From NCBI GenBank assembly GCA_002346305.1, contig DDZI01000094.1:592-13383 (forward strand): a DNA stretch of 12,792 bases, written 5' to 3'. The notes below the pieces were generated by a model. The model did no database searches, was not told where the DNA came from, and saw only the letters and a program-made list of their open reading frames with translations. This DNA comes from Actinobacteria bacterium UBA3012 (GTDB lineage Bacteria > Actinomycetota > Actinomycetes > Nanopelagicales > Nanopelagicaceae). This document shows positions 12,657-12,792 of the stretch, piece by piece; the first letter of the stretch is position 1; the number at the start of each line of letters is the position of its first letter. Made by a program: the position numbers and the translations under genes.

Positions 12657-12792
12657 TTACTTTTTCTTAAAGCCAGCAGGGCATCTTGGTTTTGTCCCAC
12701 TAACTTTCTTAGTGATTTTACCTTTTGTACAAGAGATGACTTTTATCGCAACAACTTTCTTTGGTGCTGCCGCAACTTCCGTTTTCGCAACT
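12657..12792 (-). CDS. C-terminal part of a Lys-rich, two-cysteine protein (5' end outside window)
   Basis: Reading inward from the right edge, 44 codons are open before TAA at 12659-12657. The visible part starts in a low-complexity Ala/Lys/Val region (VAKTEVAAAPKKVVAIK). It ends in a compact motif: SC-TKGKITKKVSGTKPR-CPAGFKKK, with two cysteines 17 residues apart and a KKK terminus. I recall similar 'C-KGK-TKKV-KPKCP-G-KKK' tails on surface or secreted proteins of small freshwater actinobacteria, which would make this an exported protein with a cell-surface tail; that is from memory, not verified. The stop abuts the murA stop directly. The function of the main body cannot be judged. Confidence 0.7.
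   Translation of the reverse strand, partial: VAKTEVAAAPKKVVAIKVISCTKGKITKKVSGTKPRCPAGFKKK

Noticed and set aside
1..12792. CRISPR arrays, tRNA/rRNA genes, insertion sequences, integrases, phage or defence genes
   Set aside because: Looked for direct repeats with spacers, transposase or integrase frames and structured RNA; none seen. The gene content is ordinary chromosomal.

Overview
This window looks like a stretch of chromosome from a small, streamlined, moderately AT-rich actinobacterium. It shows no sign of being a plasmid, phage or island. Actinobacterial character comes from the gene families and their company: a MurA with Asp at the catalytic Cys position, a DUF4032 kinase-like protein, a short zinc-ribbon protein ending in RTRNAPRY, a thioredoxin/TPR (YbbN-like) protein, and B12-dependent methylmalonyl-CoA genes. 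Genes abut or overlap almost everywhere, no intrinsic terminator is visible, and the longest gene-free gap is about 90 bp. A freshwater acI-type lineage (Nanopelagicales) is my best guess, but that is inference.

Layout. Positions 1-2888 (minus) hold a three-gene operon transcribed right to left: meaB-type GTPase, YbbN-like thioredoxin/TPR protein, and a 12-TM MFS transporter that reaches the left window edge. From 2882 (plus) comes methylmalonyl-CoA epimerase, divergent from meaB with overlapping starts. Then follow a DUF4032 kinase-like gene (minus), an AI-2E family membrane protein (plus), an alpha/beta hydrolase (minus) and an aldehyde dehydrogenase (plus). Next is a small zinc-ribbon protein (minus), divergent from a three-gene plus-strand operon: ABC ATPase, ABC-2 permease and a secreted Lys-rich protein. 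The right end has a PduO-type cob(I)alamin adenosyltransferase (minus), murA (plus), and the C-terminal tail of a Lys-rich, two-cysteine protein (minus) cut by the window edge.

How the genes fit together. Three genes serve adenosylcobalamin-dependent methylmalonyl-CoA metabolism: the adenosyltransferase makes the cofactor, MeaB loads and protects the mutase, and the epimerase supplies or consumes the (2S/2R)-methylmalonyl-CoA isomer. The mutase itself is not in the window. MurA is the first committed step of peptidoglycan synthesis and is predicted to be fosfomycin-insensitive. The ABC operon is probably an exporter of unknown substrate.

The most interesting signal is in the promoters. At most divergent starts a -10-like hexamer (TAnnnT or near variant) sits exactly 6 or 7 bases before the start codon. 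This predicts leaderless transcripts as the default in this genome, and it also resolves several ambiguous start codons. I did not find a clearly novel multi-gene system.
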